A DNA stretch of 64,000 bases, taken from Halobellus limi (GTDB lineage: Archaea; Halobacteriota; Halobacteria; Halobacteriales; Haloferacaceae). Below the pieces are notes generated by a model. It was given only the letters and a program-made list of their open reading frames with translations, had not been told where the DNA came from and made no database searches. Below, piece after piece: positions 8,159-17,091 of the stretch (its first letter is position 1; each line of letters starts with the position of its first letter). Where the stretch lies: positions 2,473,355-2,537,354 of the forward strand of contig NZ_CP031311.1 in NCBI RefSeq assembly GCF_004799685.1, read 5' to 3'. Both the position numbers and the translations under genes were made by a program.

Positions 8159-9689
8159 CGCCATCGCGCTGCTCGTGGTCGTCCCGATCGTCCTGTCGCT
8201 CGCGCCGATCGCCGTCGGGAAGGCGTGGAACCGCAGCGGGTGGGTCGCGGCCGCCGCGGCCGCGCTGGTCCACCTGGGACTGTCGCTGACGGTAGCCGGC
8301 CAGGTCTTCGCCACCGGTGCGTTCTCCTACGCCGTCGGCGACTACGCGCCGCCGTTCGGGATCGAACTCGTCGCCGACGGCGTGTCCGCGACGCTCGTCG
8401 TCCTCGTGTCCGCCGTGACGCTCGCCGTCGTCCTCTACGCCCGGGCGGCCGGGCCGCACACGAGCGGGTTCTACAGCGGCCTACTTTTGCTCACGGCCGG
8501 CATCTCGGGCGTCTTCGTGACCGGCGACCTGTTCAACCTCTACGTGTTCATCGAGATCACCGGGCTCGCGACGTACGCGCTGGTCGCGACCGGCCGCTCG
8601 CCCGCCGCGGCGATGGCGAGCCTGAAGTACCTCCTCGTCGGGACGATCGGGGCGTCGCTGTACCTGCTGGGCGTCGGCTACCTCTACGTCTCGACGGGGA
8701 CGCTGAACATGGCCGACCTCGCGGCGACGATCCCCTCGGTCGGCTACGACTCGCCGCTGGTGCTGACCGGCTTCGGCCTCCTCGTCGTCGGCCTCGCGGT
8801 GAAGGCCGCGCTCTTCCCGCTGCACACCTGGCAGCCCGGGGCCTACGCGGAGTCGCCCGACAGCGTCACCGCCTACATCTCCGCGCTCGTCTCGACGGCC
8901 GCGGCGTACGCGCTGTTCCGCGTGATCTACGCCGTGTTCACGCCCGCCTTCGACGCCGCCGTTCCCTTCGCGCTCGACGCGCTCGTGATCCTCGCGTCGG
9001 TCAGCGTCGTCGTCGGATCGGTCCTCGCCGTGTTGCAGTCGGACCTCAAACGGATGTTGGCGTACTCCTCGGTCGCGCAGTTCGGCCTGGTGATCGCCGG
9101 CTTCGCCGTCGCGAACACGACGGCCGTCACGGGGGGGCTGATCCACCTCGTCGGCCACGCGATCATGAAGGCCGGCCTCTTCGTCGGCGTCGGCGCGCTC
9201 GCGGGCGTCGCGGGCGGCCGCACCGTCGACGACTTCGCCGGCGTCGCCGAGCGCGCCCCGATTGTGAGCGCCGCGTTCGCGGTTCTCGCGTTCGCCCTGG
9301 TTGGCGTCCCGCCGGCGGTCGGCTTCGCCGGCAAGTGGCACATCGTCCTCGGCGCGGTCGAGGGCGGCCGCTGGGGCGTCGCGAGCGTCGCCGTCGTGAG
9401 CACGCTACTCACGCTCGCGTACTTCGCCCGCGTCGTCGAGCGGATGTACTTCCAGGACGCGCCAGCGTCCGGAGCGGTCGCCGACGCCGACGCGTCGGCT
9501 GACGCCGCGAGCGACGGCGTACTGGCCTCCGACGGCGGCTCGGAGGCCGCACCGTCCGGGGAGTCGGGAGTCTCGATCGAGGCCCGACTCGTGGTCGTCG
9601 CCGCCGCGGTCGGTGCCGTGGTCTTGGGGCTGTTCGCGACCGACCTCGTTTCCGTCTTCGAACCGGTTCTGGAGGTGTACTTCGAATGA
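8151..9689 (+). CDS. mnhD: Mrp antiporter subunit MnhD (first antiporter-like subunit)
   Basis: 512-residue polytopic protein of the NuoL/M/N family that carries the proton path. Visible landmarks are GDLFNLYVFIEITGLATYAL (the helix with the conserved Glu), GLAVKAALFPLHTWQPGAYA (the broken-helix Lys region), LKRMLAYSSVAQFGLVIAGF and GHAIMKAGLFVGVGALAG. An acidic, Ala/Ser/Asp-rich insert of about 40 residues (438-476) lies before the last membrane helix. It overlaps mnhC and the next subunit by eight and four bases. It is the closest of the three paralogues to classical MnhD. Confidence 0.93.
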   Translation: MTDAIALLVVVPIVLSLAPIAVGKAWNRSGWVAAAAAALVHLGLSLTVAGQVFATGAFSYAVGDYAPPFGIELVADGVSATLVVLVSAVTLAVVLYARAAGPHTSGFYSGLLLLTAGISGVFVTGDLFNLYVFIEITGLATYALVATGRSPAAAMASLKYLLVGTIGASLYLLGVGYLYVSTGTLNMADLAATIPSVGYDSPLVLTGFGLLVVGLAVKAALFPLHTWQPGAYAESPDSVTAYISALVSTAAAYALFRVIYAVFTPAFDAAVPFALDALVILASVSVVVGSVLAVLQSDLKRMLAYSSVAQFGLVIAGFAVANTTAVTGGLIHLVGHAIMKAGLFVGVGALAGVAGGRTVDDFAGVAERAPIVSAAFAVLAFALVGVPPAVGFAGKWHIVLGAVEGGRWGVASVAVVSTLLTLAYFARVVERMYFQDAPASGAVADADASADAASDGVLASDGGSEAAPSGESGVSIEARLVVVAAAVGAVVLGLFATDLVSVFEPVLEVYFE

Positions 9690-11629
9690 GCGAAATCGAC
9701 TCTCTCAGGCCGCTTGCGGCGGTGTTACTCCCCGCTCTCGGCATTCTCACGATCGTCGCATCGCACCGGAGACCGGACATTCGGGAGGGCTTCACGATCC
9801 TCACCGCGCTCGCGACGTTCGGCGTCGTCGCCAGCCTCGTGCCCGCGGCGCTGTCGGGGACGGTCCACGTCTCGCGACTGGGGACGTTCGTCCCCGGCGT
9901 CGACCTCACGCTGCACGCCGACCCGCTCGGGATGATCTTCGCGCTGCTCGCGAGCACGCTCTGGCTCGTCACGAGCTTCTACAGCATCGGCTACATGCGC
10001 GGGCTCGACGAGCACTCTCAGACCAGATACTTCGCCGCCTTCGCGGGCAGCGTCGGCGCGGCGATCGGCGTCGCGTTCGCGTCGAACCTCGTCGCGCTGT
10101 ACGTCTTCTACGAACTGCTGACGGTCGCGACGTACCCGCTCGTCGCCCACGACGAGAGCGACGAGGCGCGGGCGGCGGGTCGGAAGTACCTGACGTACAC
10201 CTTCGGCGGCGGGGTCGCGGTGCTGGCGGGGACGATCCTCGTCTTCTGGACGACCGGCACCGTCGCGTTCACTCCCGGCGGCATCGCCGACCTGGCGGCC
10301 GCCGACCCAGTGGTCGCCCGCGCGGCGTTCGCGCTGCTCGCGGGCGGCTTCGGCGTGAAGGCCGCGCTCATCCCCGTCCACTCGTGGCTGCCGGACGCGA
10401 TGGTCGCGCCGACGCCCGTCTCGGGACTGCTGCACGCGGTCGCGGTCGTCAAGAGCGGCGTGTTCGGGATCGCCCGCGTCGTCCTCGACGTGTTCGGACC
10501 CGAGACGGTCCAGCAGTTGGGCGTGGGCCTGCCGCTGGCCGCGGTCGCGGCGGTCACTATCGTCGTCTCCAGCGTCATCGCCCTGCGCCAGGACAACCTG
10601 AAGCGCCGGCTGGCGTACTCGACGATCAGTCAACTCTCGTACATCGTCCTCGGCCTGGGACTGCTCTCGCCCGCGGCGCTCGTCGGCGGGCTGCTCCACA
10701 TCCCGGCGCACGCCTTCATGAAGCTCACCCTGTTCTTCTGTGCGGGCGCGATCCACGTCGAGACCCACACCGACGACATCAGCGACATGGCCGGGATCGG
10801 AAAGCGGATGCCGCTCACGATGGCCGCCTTCGGCGTCGCCAGTCTCGGGATGGCCGGGCTGCCGCTTCTGGCCGGCTTCGTCAGCAAGTGGTACCTCCTG
10901 ATCGGGAGTATCGACGGCGGAAACGCGATCTTCGCGCTCGTCTTGCTCACCTCGGGGCTCCTGAACATCGGCTACTTCTGGCCGATCGTCTACCAGGCGT
11001 TCTTCCAGACGCCCGAGGACTCCGACGCCAAGCCGCTGGTCGAGTTCCCGATCGGCGGGACTCGGCTCCGCGCCGACGGCGGGGAGCGTCCGAGTGACGC
11101 CGACGAGACGGCAGACGACCCCGACGTCGCGAGCGAGGGGCGGCCCGACGAGTCCGTCGAGGAGGGAATCGACCCCGAGGCGTTCGTCGACACCGCCGAG
11201 GAGTCCGACACCGGCGTCCCGGTCGACACGGCCGGGCGGGTCGAACCGGATATCGAGCCCTCCGAGGAAGAGAGCCAGGTCGAGATCGAAGCCCGGATCG
11301 AGGGCGAGTACGCGGTCGATCGGCACCCGAGCGATCACCTCGGCGCGGACTCGACGGACGACGAAGCCGACCGCGACGCCCGCGAGGGCGACGACGTCGA
11401 CGAGGACCTCGCCGGCGAGACGCACGACGACCACGACCACCACCACGGCGGGCCACCGGCCGCCGGGTGGGAGCGCCGCGGGTTCGGCGAGGAGAGCACG
11501 TGGTTCATGCTCGGGCCGATCACCGCCGCCGCCGCCGGGGCCGTCGCGCTCGGCATCGCACCCCGCGGGATGGTCTTCCTCGCGCTGATCGAGCGCGTGC
11601 TCTTCGAGGTCACGGGGGTGGTGCTCTGA
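9686..11629 (+). CDS. Mrp antiporter-like subunit 2 with long acidic, His-rich loop
   Basis: 647-residue NuoL/M/N-family subunit. Residues 1-440 hold the usual membrane core, with LYVFYELLTVATYPLVAHDE, FGVKAALIPVHSWLPDAM and LKRRLAYSTISQLSYIVLGL. Residues about 441-594 are an insert of Asp/Glu-rich low-complexity sequence ending in a His cluster (HDDHDHHHGG). A final membrane helix pair follows. The insert makes it over 100 residues longer than ordinary MnhD. It probably supplies part of the proton-pumping function that MnhA carries in bacteria (inference). Confidence 0.9.
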   Translation: MSEIDSLRPLAAVLLPALGILTIVASHRRPDIREGFTILTALATFGVVASLVPAALSGTVHVSRLGTFVPGVDLTLHADPLGMIFALLASTLWLVTSFYSIGYMRGLDEHSQTRYFAAFAGSVGAAIGVAFASNLVALYVFYELLTVATYPLVAHDESDEARAAGRKYLTYTFGGGVAVLAGTILVFWTTGTVAFTPGGIADLAAADPVVARAAFALLAGGFGVKAALIPVHSWLPDAMVAPTPVSGLLHAVAVVKSGVFGIARVVLDVFGPETVQQLGVGLPLAAVAAVTIVVSSVIALRQDNLKRRLAYSTISQLSYIVLGLGLLSPAALVGGLLHIPAHAFMKLTLFFCAGAIHVETHTDDISDMAGIGKRMPLTMAAFGVASLGMAGLPLLAGFVSKWYLLIGSIDGGNAIFALVLLTSGLLNIGYFWPIVYQAFFQTPEDSDAKPLVEFPIGGTRLRADGGERPSDADETADDPDVASEGRPDESVEEGIDPEAFVDTAEESDTGVPVDTAGRVEPDIEPSEEESQVEIEARIEGEYAVDRHPSDHLGADSTDDEADRDAREGDDVDEDLAGETHDDHDHHHGGPPAAGWERRGFGEESTWFMLGPITAAAAGAVALGIAPRGMVFLALIERVLFEVTGVVL

Positions 11630-13443
11630 TGAGCGCCGCCCTCTCCTCGGCGCTGGCGACGGGCGCGATCCTCGCCAGCGAACCGTCGGTGTCGATCCCG
11701 ACCGCCGACGTGCCGACGGCCGTCCCGCCGGCGTTCGTCGTCCTCGCCGTCGCGCTCGTGATGCCGTTCCTCTCGCGGAAACTCGGCCACGCGCTGGGCG
11801 TCCTCGCGACGGGCGGCGTCGCCGTCTGGACGCTCCTCGCGCCGGCGGGAACGTACCTCTCTACGACCTTCCTCGGCTTCGACGCCGTCCTGTTCAACGT
11901 CGACGCCTTCTCGAAGCTGATGGGCGTCATCTTCGGGTTCATCGGCGCGGCCGCCGTGCTGTACTCGTACTCTTCGGACGCCGGGAACCGACAGACCGCC
12001 TTCGCGCTCGGCTACGTCGGGACGAGCGTCGGCGCCGTCTTCGCCGGCGACTGGCTGACGATGGTCTTCTTCTGGGAGCTGATGGCCGTCACTTCGACCC
12101 TCCTCGTGTGGGACTACGGCGGCGAGGCCGTCCGCGCGGGCTTCCGCTACGCCGTCTACCACGGGCTCGGCGGGAGCCTGCTGATGGCCGCGGTGGTCTG
12201 GCACTACACCGAGGTGGGGTCGTTCCTCTTCAGCGCCAGCGACGGCATCGTCGCGGGGATTCCGGCCGCGCTCGCCGCCGTCGGCATCGGCGTCAACGTC
12301 GGCTTCGTCGGCCTGCACACCTGGCTGCCCGACACGTACCCGCGGCCGCACGTCGCCGCGAGCGTCTTCCTCTCGGTGTACACCACGAAGACCGGCGTCT
12401 ACGGCCTCGCCCGCGCCTTCCCCGAGGGCAACCTCGCGATCGCGTATATGGGCGCGGCGATGGCGCTCGTCGGCGTCGTCTACGCGCTCTTACAGAACGA
12501 TATGCGGCGGCTGCTCTCCTATCACATCCAGTCGCAGGTCGGGTACATGGTGGCGGGCGTCGGCGTCGGGACGGCGCTCGCGACCGCCGGCGCGTTCGCG
12601 CACGTGTTCAACCACATCCTCTACAAGGCGCTGCTCTTCATGACCGCGGGCGTCGTGATCGCGCGGACGGACGAGCAGAGCCTGAAGTACCTCGGCGGCC
12701 TGGGGCGGGCGCTCCCGGTGACCGCGCTCGCCTTCACCGTCGCGGCGCTGTCGATCAGCGGCTTCCCCGGCTTCAACGGCTTCGTGAGCAAGGGGATGAT
12801 CACCGCGGCGGCGCACAAGGAGCACCTGGACGGGATCTTCTACATCCTGCTCGCCGCGGGCGTGGGGACGTTCATGTCCTTCATCAAGTTCGGCTACTAC
12901 GCGTTCCTCAAGGAGGGCAAAGGGACGTGGAACCTGAGGCGGTCGGTCACCGGCCAGCGGGTCGCGATGCTGGGCGTCGCGTCGCTGTGTGTCGCGCTCG
13001 GCCTGTACCCCGACGCGCTGTTCGCGCTCCTGCCCGGAAGCACCGCCGACGCTCACCCCTTCACGCTCGGTCACCTGGGCGAGGGCTTCGCGCTGGCGGC
13101 GCTCGGCGTCGTCGGCTTCGCGGTCCTCAAGAAGCCGCTGTCGAAGATCGGTCCCGGGATCGACGTCGACGCCGTGATCGAACCGGCGACGTTCTACGGG
13201 ATGCGCGGTCTGGTGCGGGGCGTCACCGACCTCTTCGCCGCCGTCGACCGGCTGGCCGTCGAGGCCGCCAGACGGTCGCTGGCCGCGGCCGGCGACCCGT
13301 ACGGAGCGGTCCGTGGGCCGCTGTCCGCGCTCGTCGGCGGGGACGAGGACGCGCTCCGTCCGGGGAGCCTCCGGGCGAGCATCGCCACGAGCGTGCTCCT
13401 CGTGCTGGTCGTGCTCGCGGCGACGCTCCTCGGACTGTTCTGA
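11629..13443 (+). CDS. Mrp antiporter-like subunit 3
   Basis: 604-residue third NuoL/M/N paralogue, last gene of the operon. Core motifs are WLTMVFFWELMAVTSTLLVW, GFVGLHTWLPDTYPRPHVAA, MRRLLSYHIQSQVGYMVAGV and FNHILYKALLFMTAGVV. A C-terminal extension of about 110 residues with a last membrane helix (TSVLLVLVVLAATLLGLF) is more NuoL/MnhA-like than MnhD-like. The start ATG overlaps the upstream stop (TGATG). With the DUF4040 gene it may reconstitute split MnhA. Confidence 0.9.
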   Translation: MSAALSSALATGAILASEPSVSIPTADVPTAVPPAFVVLAVALVMPFLSRKLGHALGVLATGGVAVWTLLAPAGTYLSTTFLGFDAVLFNVDAFSKLMGVIFGFIGAAAVLYSYSSDAGNRQTAFALGYVGTSVGAVFAGDWLTMVFFWELMAVTSTLLVWDYGGEAVRAGFRYAVYHGLGGSLLMAAVVWHYTEVGSFLFSASDGIVAGIPAALAAVGIGVNVGFVGLHTWLPDTYPRPHVAASVFLSVYTTKTGVYGLARAFPEGNLAIAYMGAAMALVGVVYALLQNDMRRLLSYHIQSQVGYMVAGVGVGTALATAGAFAHVFNHILYKALLFMTAGVVIARTDEQSLKYLGGLGRALPVTALAFTVAALSISGFPGFNGFVSKGMITAAAHKEHLDGIFYILLAAGVGTFMSFIKFGYYAFLKEGKGTWNLRRSVTGQRVAMLGVASLCVALGLYPDALFALLPGSTADAHPFTLGHLGEGFALAALGVVGFAVLKKPLSKIGPGIDVDAVIEPATFYGMRGLVRGVTDLFAAVDRLAVEAARRSLAAAGDPYGAVRGPLSALVGGDEDALRPGSLRASIATSVLLVLVVLAATLLGLF

Positions 13444-13600
13444 TCCCGTAGTCCGCGTTCCTCCGATTTATCCGTTCACCGGCGAGTAGCGGGCGCGCCG
13501 GTCGGCCTCACGGCGAGTCGAGTCCGGCGGGTTCGACACCAGATCTACAACGGATCGATAAATTATGTAGGATTGGAGGACGGATCAACAGCTACACGCA

Positions 13601-13608
13601 ATATTTAA
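13601..13608 (+). promoter_or_regulatory. TATA element upstream of the permease leader ORFs
   Basis: ATATTTAA is centred about 31 bases before the GTG at 13635 and about 235 bases before the permease start. The transcript should therefore carry a leader of roughly 200 bases or more. The 13444-13600 stretch upstream shows no gene. Confidence 0.55.
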
Positions 13609-13634
13609 CCGGTTCTGTCCGCTACGACGAGTAC

Positions 13635-13676
13635 GTGACTGCCACGAGTGCCGTCCCGTGTGACACGACACGATGA
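13635..13676 (+). CDS. 13-residue possible leader ORF
   Basis: GTG-initiated frame VTATSAVPCDTTR. It begins where a leaderless transcript from the 13601 TATA box would start, and it ends in ATGA, overlapping the ATG of the 54-residue ORF. It may be real coupling or chance; no homology can be judged at this size. Confidence 0.25.
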   Translation: MTATSAVPCDTTR

Positions 13677-13837
13677 GAGGACACACATCCGCTGACGACG
13701 GCCGGAGCGACGCCTCGCTGGTCCCAACGCCGGCGGACACCGGACGGACAGTCCCCCGACGCGGAGTGGAAGCGGTCCCGCGCTTCCGGGAGCGCGCCGC
13801 GCGAGGGGACGGCCTCGTCCCGACGGTGGTGAACTGA
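13673..13837 (+). CDS. 54-residue hypothetical ORF directly before the permease
   Basis: ATG frame beginning MRGHTSADDGRSDASLVPTP and ending with a TGA one base before the GTG of the amino-acid permease. It is Arg/Pro/Asp-rich, with no membrane segment and no recognised motif. The tight junction suggests translational coupling or a regulatory leader. It could also be untranslated leader. It does not resemble the DNA-binding or stress-domain parts of its neighbours. Confidence 0.4.
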   Translation: MRGHTSADDGRSDASLVPTPADTGRTVPRRGVEAVPRFRERAARGDGLVPTVVN

Positions 13838-13838
13838 C

Positions 13839-16052
13839 GTGCCGAAGGAACTCGAACGCGACCTCGGACTCTACGCGGTGCTGGCGATCAGCGTCGGCGC
13901 GATGGTCGGCAGCGGCATCTTCATCCTGCCCGCGCTCGCGGTCGACATCGCCGGGCCGGCGGTCATCCTCGCGTACGTCGTCGCCGGCGTGCTCGTGCTG
14001 CCGGCGGCGCTCTCGAAGTCGGAGATGGCGACCGCGATGCCCGAGGCGGGCGGGACCTACCTGTTCATCGAGCGCGGGATGGGCCCGCTCCTCGGCACCG
14101 TCGCGGGCATCGGCACCTGGTTCGCGCTCTCGTTCAAGGGCGCGCTCGCGCTCGTCGGCGGCGTACCGTACCTGCTGCTTCTCTTCGACGTCCCCCCGAG
14201 CGTCACCACGCCCGTCGCGCTCGCGCTGGCGACCCTCCTCGTCGTGGTGAACCTGCTGGGCGCGAAACAGACCGGTCGGTTGCAGGTCGGCATCGTCGTC
14301 GTGATGCTGGCCGCGCTCGTCTGGTTCGTGCTCGGCGGCGTCCCCGCTCTGCGGGGATCGAACTACACGCCGTTCCTCCGGGGCGGGATCGGCGGCCTGC
14401 TGGAGGCGACCGGCCTCGTGTTCGTCTCCTACGCCGGCGTCACGAAGGTCGCGAGCGTCGCCGAGGAGGTCTCCGATCCGGACCGGAACATCCCGATCGG
14501 CATCCTGGGATCGCTGGCGTTCACGACGGTCCTCTACGCGCTCATCGTCACGGTGATGCTCGGCGTCGCCGACCCCGCGAGCATCGCCGACAGCGCCACC
14601 CCCGTCGCGGTCGCCGCGGAGGCGACGCTGGGGACCGCCGGCGTCGCGGCCGTCGTCCTGGCGGCGATCCTCGCGCTCGTGAGCACCGCGAACGCGGGAA
14701 TCCTCTCGTCGTCGCGGTACCCCTTCGCGATGGCTCGCGACGACCTCGTCCCGGACCTGATGGCGTCGATCAGCGACCGCTTCGGGACGCCGTCGAACTC
14801 GATCACGCTCACCGGCGTCGTGCTACTCCTCCTCATCGCGTTCGTCCCCTTACTGGAGATCGCAAAGCTCGCGAGCGCGTTCCAGATCCTCGTGTTCGTC
14901 CTCATAAACCTCGCCGTCGTGGCGTTCCGCGAGGGGAGCGCGGCGTACGAGCCGTCGTTCACCGCGCCGCTGTACCCCTGGATTCAGATCTTCGGCGTCG
15001 TCAGCGGAGTCGTGTTGCTGACGCAGATGGGGACCGTCCCGCTCGTCGGAGCAGTCGTCCTGATCGCGGCCGGAATCGGCTGGTTCGGGGTCTACGGCCG
15101 GGACCGCGTCGACCGCGAGGGCGCGGCGGTCGACGCCGTCCGCCGGCAGGTCGGCCGCAACGCCGTCGACCGGACGCGGGAGACGATCGACGAGTCCAAG
15201 CGCGACTACCGGGTGCTGGTCGCGCTGGACCACGAGGTCACGAAGGCCGAGGAGCGCGCCTTCGTTCGCGTCGCGGCCGACGTCGCCCGCGCGAACGACG
15301 GCGAGGTCGTCGTCGCGCGGTTCGAGCAGGTCCCCGATCAGGTGTCGCTGACCTACGCCTCCGAGACGGAGTCGCCCGCGGACGTACAGTTCGAGGCGCA
15401 GACGTCCGAACTCGACGCCGAGTTCGAGGTACCCGTGAGCAGCGGGACGATCGTCTGTCACGACGTCCGCCACGCGGTCGTCAACTACGCCGACCACGAG
15501 GACGCGGACGTGCTCCTGATGGAGGAGGCCGCACCCGCGTCGGGACTCCGCGGACTCCTGTTCGGCTCGGACGTGGAGTGGGTGCTCCGCCACGCCCCCT
15601 GCGACGTGGCGCTCCTGAACGCGGGCGCGAACGGACTGGGCGAGTTCGAGGTCGTGGGCGTCCTCTCTGACGAGGGCCCCTACGACCCGACGAAGATCGC
15701 CGTCGCGGACGCGCTCGCCGCCGCCGCCGGCGGATCGATCACGCTCGCCTACGCGGGCCGGCCGGACGCCTCCGACATCGAAGAGAAGACGCTGGAAGAT
15801 TACCACGCGGCGGTCGCGGCGCTCTGTTCGGTGCCGGTCGAGAGCTGCGTGCCGTTCGGGACCGCGTCGGGAGCGGGTTCGGCGAGGGGCCTCGAAACCG
15901 CGGACCTGATCGTCGTCAGCGCGTCGGAGCGGACCAACGACGCCATCGCGGCGTACCTCACCGGAACCGACCGCCCCGTGCTCGTCGTCCACGAACAGGA
16001 GTCCGAACTGCGCGGTCGGATCGCTCGGACGGTCCAGCGACGCCTCTTCTGA
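13839..16052 (+). CDS. APC-family amino-acid permease with C-terminal tandem UspA domains
   Basis: 737-residue protein. Residues 1-430 are an APC-superfamily transporter with about 12 hydrophobic segments and the helix-1 binding motif AMVGSGIFILPAL (residues 21-33). Landmarks include SYAGVTKVASVAEEVSDPDR and LSTANAGILSSSRYPFAMAR (near residue 285). Residues about 460-600 and 605-735 are two universal-stress-protein-like domains (RDYRVLVALDHEVTKAEERA; EVVGVLSDEGPYDPTKIAVA). GTG start, one base after the preceding small ORF. Substrate unknown; an Lrp/AsnC regulator follows at 16138. Confidence 0.9.
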   Translation: MPKELERDLGLYAVLAISVGAMVGSGIFILPALAVDIAGPAVILAYVVAGVLVLPAALSKSEMATAMPEAGGTYLFIERGMGPLLGTVAGIGTWFALSFKGALALVGGVPYLLLLFDVPPSVTTPVALALATLLVVVNLLGAKQTGRLQVGIVVVMLAALVWFVLGGVPALRGSNYTPFLRGGIGGLLEATGLVFVSYAGVTKVASVAEEVSDPDRNIPIGILGSLAFTTVLYALIVTVMLGVADPASIADSATPVAVAAEATLGTAGVAAVVLAAILALVSTANAGILSSSRYPFAMARDDLVPDLMASISDRFGTPSNSITLTGVVLLLLIAFVPLLEIAKLASAFQILVFVLINLAVVAFREGSAAYEPSFTAPLYPWIQIFGVVSGVVLLTQMGTVPLVGAVVLIAAGIGWFGVYGRDRVDREGAAVDAVRRQVGRNAVDRTRETIDESKRDYRVLVALDHEVTKAEERAFVRVAADVARANDGEVVVARFEQVPDQVSLTYASETESPADVQFEAQTSELDAEFEVPVSSGTIVCHDVRHAVVNYADHEDADVLLMEEAAPASGLRGLLFGSDVEWVLRHAPCDVALLNAGANGLGEFEVVGVLSDEGPYDPTKIAVADALAAAAGGSITLAYAGRPDASDIEEKTLEDYHAAVAALCSVPVESCVPFGTASGAGSARGLETADLIVVSASERTNDAIAAYLTGTDRPVLVVHEQESELRGRIARTVQRRLF

Positions 16053-16107
16053 TTTGGACGCTCGGCCCTGGCTGCCCTCGGAAATTCCCCCGTCGAGGAG
16101 CACAACA

Positions 16108-16117
16108 CCTATTTATG
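16108..16117 (+). promoter_or_regulatory. TATA element for the Lrp/AsnC gene
   Basis: CCTATTTATG is centred 25 bases before the ATG at 16138. The regulator therefore has its own promoter and a leaderless start, rather than depending on the permease transcript. Confidence 0.6.
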
Positions 16118-16137
16118 GTTCGATTTGCACACAGTGT

Positions 16138-16635
16138 ATGGCCGCTGTCGACCTCGACGACCTCGATCGCTACATCGTCTACGCGCTCCAGAGAGACGCC
16201 AGGCACACCTCCAGCAGCGACATCGCGGAGGCGAAGGGCGTCTCGGCGAGCACCGTCAGAAACCGGATCTCGAAGCTCGAATCCGAGGGGATCATCCGCG
16301 GGACCCACGTCGACGTCGACTACGAGAAGATGGGCTTTCAGCTCTACACGATCATCTTCTGCACCGCGCCGATCCCCGAGCGCGAACGCCTCGCCGAGCG
16401 GGCGCTCGACGTCGAGGGCGTCCTCTCCGTCAGAGAGATCATGACCGGCGACGAGAACGTCCACATCACCGCCGTCGGCCGCGACAGCGACGACCTGAGC
16501 CGGATCGGCCGCGAGCTCAACTCGCTCGGCTTCGAGATCGTCGAAGAGGAGATCATCAGAAACGAGTACACGAACCCCTACAGCGCGTTCGATTCCTGCG
16601 GTTCCGAGGGCGACCGGGACGATCCGGGCGAGTGA
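16138..16635 (+). CDS. Lrp/AsnC family transcriptional regulator
   Basis: 165-residue regulator. Residues 5-60 are a winged helix-turn-helix (LDRYIVYALQRDAR, then SASTVRNRISKLESEGIIRG). Residues 65-150 are the RAM ligand-binding domain (LSVREIMTGDENVHITAVG). Such proteins sense amino acids and control their metabolism and transport. It sits 85 bases after an amino-acid permease on the same strand, so it may regulate that gene (inference). The start is taken at 16138 because of the TATA spacing; the upstream in-frame extension lacks family similarity. Confidence 0.92.
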   Translation: MAAVDLDDLDRYIVYALQRDARHTSSSDIAEAKGVSASTVRNRISKLESEGIIRGTHVDVDYEKMGFQLYTIIFCTAPIPERERLAERALDVEGVLSVREIMTGDENVHITAVGRDSDDLSRIGRELNSLGFEIVEEEIIRNEYTNPYSAFDSCGSEGDRDDPGE

Positions 16636-16739
16636 TGTAAGGGGGAGCGAGCGGGCCGAACGACGGCCGAGAAGCGACGTCGCCGACGTGACCGCCCGTG
16701 GCGACACATTGATTCCGGACTCGCGGCAAGCAGTAGGGT

Positions 16740-17009
16740 ATGACAGTCGTTACCGCGAGGGATGCGCTCGGATACGCGCTCGGACGTGAGATGCTCCTCC
16801 TGTATCTCGCCGTGCTGGCCGGGTACGTAGCGGTGCTCCTCGGCGGGTGGTTCGCGTCGGGGTGGGCGCTCCGCGGGGGCGGTGCCGGGTTCGTGGGGCA
16901 ACTGCTGGCGGCGGTCTGTTTCCTCGCCGGGTTCGTGGCCGTCCTCGGCGGCCTGATCGGCTTCGTGTACAAGGTGATCGCGGACGCGAACGCGGTCGCG
17001 CGGGAGTGA
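16740..17009 (+). CDS. Small two-to-three-helix membrane protein, unknown function
   Basis: 89-residue protein with hydrophobic segments at about residues 20-41 (LLYLAVLAGYVAVLLGGWFA) and 49-80. The short Gly-rich turn between them and the end (VIADANAVARE) are polar. No enzymatic motif is visible. It has a codon bias like its neighbours and a clear ATG. It is probably a conserved haloarchaeal membrane protein; I cannot assign a family. Confidence 0.65.
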   Translation: MTVVTARDALGYALGREMLLLYLAVLAGYVAVLLGGWFASGWALRGGGAGFVGQLLAAVCFLAGFVAVLGGLIGFVYKVIADANAVARE

Positions 17010-17091
17010 GCGAGGCGGGGTCGTCGCGGACGCCGTCGGTCCGGAATCCGTCGGCGAACGTGATCAGTCCCGAGGGTCGTCGCGGGCGCGG

